Assembly: GCF_001310275.1 (NCBI RefSeq)
Contig: NZ_LGYZ01000027.1
Location: forward strand, 1 to 64,000
Direction: 5' to 3'
From: Nocardia arizonensis
GTDB lineage: Bacteria > Actinomycetota > Actinomycetes > Mycobacteriales > Mycobacteriaceae
Length of the DNA: 64,000 nt
Both the position numbers and the translations under genes were made by a program. The notes under the pieces are model-generated. The model was not told where the DNA came from. It did no database searches and saw only the letters and a list, made by a program, of their open reading frames with translations. Shown here in pieces: positions 63,076 to 64,000 of this stretch (positions are counted from its first letter, which is position 1; every line of letters starts with the position of its first letter).

Positions 63076-64000
63076 GTGCCAGTGGCCGTTTTCGCGAACT
63101 CAGGGTATCGAGATCCCAAGCGCTATTTGTGGCTTCTGGGATTGATCGCGCCGGGGTGCGCGCTGCTACCGGTATATCTGGTCGGACGCACCGGAATGCA
63201 GATGTTCTGGTGGATAGGCCCGATTATCGTCTTTCTGATCATTCCACTGCTCGAACTCGTCGTCGGCGACGACGGGAGTACCCCGCGCGACGAGGATTAC
63301 GAGCGGCTGGCCGGAGATCGGTACTACCGGTGGTGCACCTATCTGTTCCTCCCGCTGCAATTCGCCGGGCTGACGATCGCGGGCGCGGTCTGGGCGGGCA
63401 CCGGACCCGACCTCATCGACAAGGTGGGATTGGCGGTCACCCTCGGCATCGTGTCGGGGGTCGGCATCAATGCCGCGCACGAACTCGGACACCGCTCCGA
63501 ACATCTCGAGCGCTGGTTGTCCAAGATCGCGTTGGCGCAATCCGGGTACGGGCATTTCTTCGTCGAACACAACCGCGGCCACCACGTCCGCGTGGCCACA
63601 CCCGACGACCCGGCCAGCGCCCGATTCGGCGAGACGCTGTGGGAATTCCTGCCTCGCAGCGTGATCGGAGGGTTTCGTTCGGCGATCGCGCTGGAACGCG
63701 ACCGGCTCGCACGCCGGGGCAAACGCTGGTTCAGCATGGACAATCACATCGTGCAGGCGTGGGCGATGAGCATCGCGCTGTTCGCGACCATGATCCTGCT
63801 GTTCGGCTACACCATCGCCCCATATCTGGTGATACAGGCGCTGATCGGTATCGCGCTACTGGAAACCGTCAACTACATCGAGCACTACGGATTGCTGCGA
63901 GCGCGGCGGGCCAACGGCCGTTATGCGCGATGCTCACCGCGCGACAGCTGGAACAGCGATCGTCTGGTCACGAACGTCTTCCTGTTCCATCTCCAGCGCC
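63076..64000 (+). CDS. alkB: Alkane 1-monooxygenase (AlkB-type), 5' part
   Basis: A diiron membrane hydroxylase running off the window end. Transmembrane helices from residue ~15 and the histidine boxes HELGH, EHNRGHH and NYIEHYG are visible; LQR at the very end should continue to the LQRHSDHH-type box. It hydroxylates terminal carbons of medium-chain alkanes with electrons from rubredoxin. The start is uncertain: GTG 63076 is used, while an in-frame ATG at 63013 would add 21 residues of non-typical sequence. The upstream divergent TetR probably controls it. Confidence 0.88.
   Translation, partial: MPVAVFANSGYRDPKRYLWLLGLIAPGCALLPVYLVGRTGMQMFWWIGPIIVFLIIPLLELVVGDDGSTPRDEDYERLAGDRYYRWCTYLFLPLQFAGLTIAGAVWAGTGPDLIDKVGLAVTLGIVSGVGINAAHELGHRSEHLERWLSKIALAQSGYGHFFVEHNRGHHVRVATPDDPASARFGETLWEFLPRSVIGGFRSAIALERDRLARRGKRWFSMDNHIVQAWAMSIALFATMILLFGYTIAPYLVIQALIGIALLETVNYIEHYGLLRARRANGRYARCSPRDSWNSDRLVTNVFLFHLQR

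Noticed and set aside
1-64000. CRISPR arrays, tRNA genes and intact IS elements
   Set aside because: Reading both strands I found no regularly spaced repeats, no tRNA-like cloverleaf and no complete transposase with terminal repeats; a dedicated tool could still find a divergent tRNA.

Overview
The window is high-GC actinobacterial DNA with strong G/C bias at third codon positions and many GTG starts. It carries several mycolic-acid-actinomycete markers: the C-terminus of an antigen-85-type esterase, a two-domain RafH/Rv0079-like dormancy factor, GTP-dependent PEP carboxykinase, a Rv1819c/BacA-like ABC transporter, an NDMA/mycofactocin-type alcohol dehydrogenase and an AlkB-type alkane hydroxylase. 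A Nocardia (or close Corynebacteriales relative) chromosome is the best guess, made from content and not from any database search. No rRNA, tRNA, CRISPR array or intact insertion sequence was seen.

Region by region. (1) 1-15.9 kb is a regulated lipid or secondary-metabolism island. It holds two PucR-type activators, two fusions of an SRPBCC domain to an AMP-forming acyl ligase (the second has degenerate ligase motifs), a Baeyer-Villiger-type monooxygenase, two related TetR regulators, a secreted transglycosylase, and a Tat-exported flavoenzyme followed by its own TatA. A 70-bp promoter module is shared between the first ligase and the flavoenzyme. (2) 16.2-23.2 kb holds the RafH-like ribosome factor, an ArsR regulator, pckG overlapping a SulP anion transporter, and a membrane-anchored PstS-like protein. 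(3) 23.3-28.9 kb is accessory: a decayed transposase, a tiny secreted peptide, a four-gene type-VII-secretion-like operon, a third TetR of the same paralogue family, and a Thr/Pro-rich secreted protein. (4) 29.3-39.2 kb holds an NDMA-type alcohol dehydrogenase with an SRPBCC partner under a divergent TetR, SulP plus a lipid kinase, another TetR, an FAD oxidoreductase and a second Tat-exported flavoenzyme paralogue.

(5) 39.2-48.0 kb holds an SGNH hydrolase, an osmC/metY deletion chimera, an NmrA-like protein, a two-component system, a DUF4153 membrane protein, and an ECF42-type sigma factor with its YCII partner. A diverged duplicate of the DUF4153 3' end lies on the far side of the sigma module. 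(6) 48.0-51.4 kb is the most interesting locus: a 1004-residue polymorphic-toxin-like protein ending in a RelA/SpoT-type nucleotide pyrophosphokinase domain, overlapped by 4 nt by a small candidate immunity gene. (7) 51.9-64 kb holds a LOG-like protein, an ABC transporter, an enoyl-CoA hydratase, an amino-acid permease, a CoA-disulfide-reductase-like flavoprotein, an AI-2E-family protein, a CytX-like permease under a TPP riboswitch, a TetR, an enoyl-CoA hydratase fragment and the start of alkB.

Recurring themes are redox and acyl metabolism genes each paired with a local regulator, exported flavoenzymes, and several truncated genes that record past deletions.
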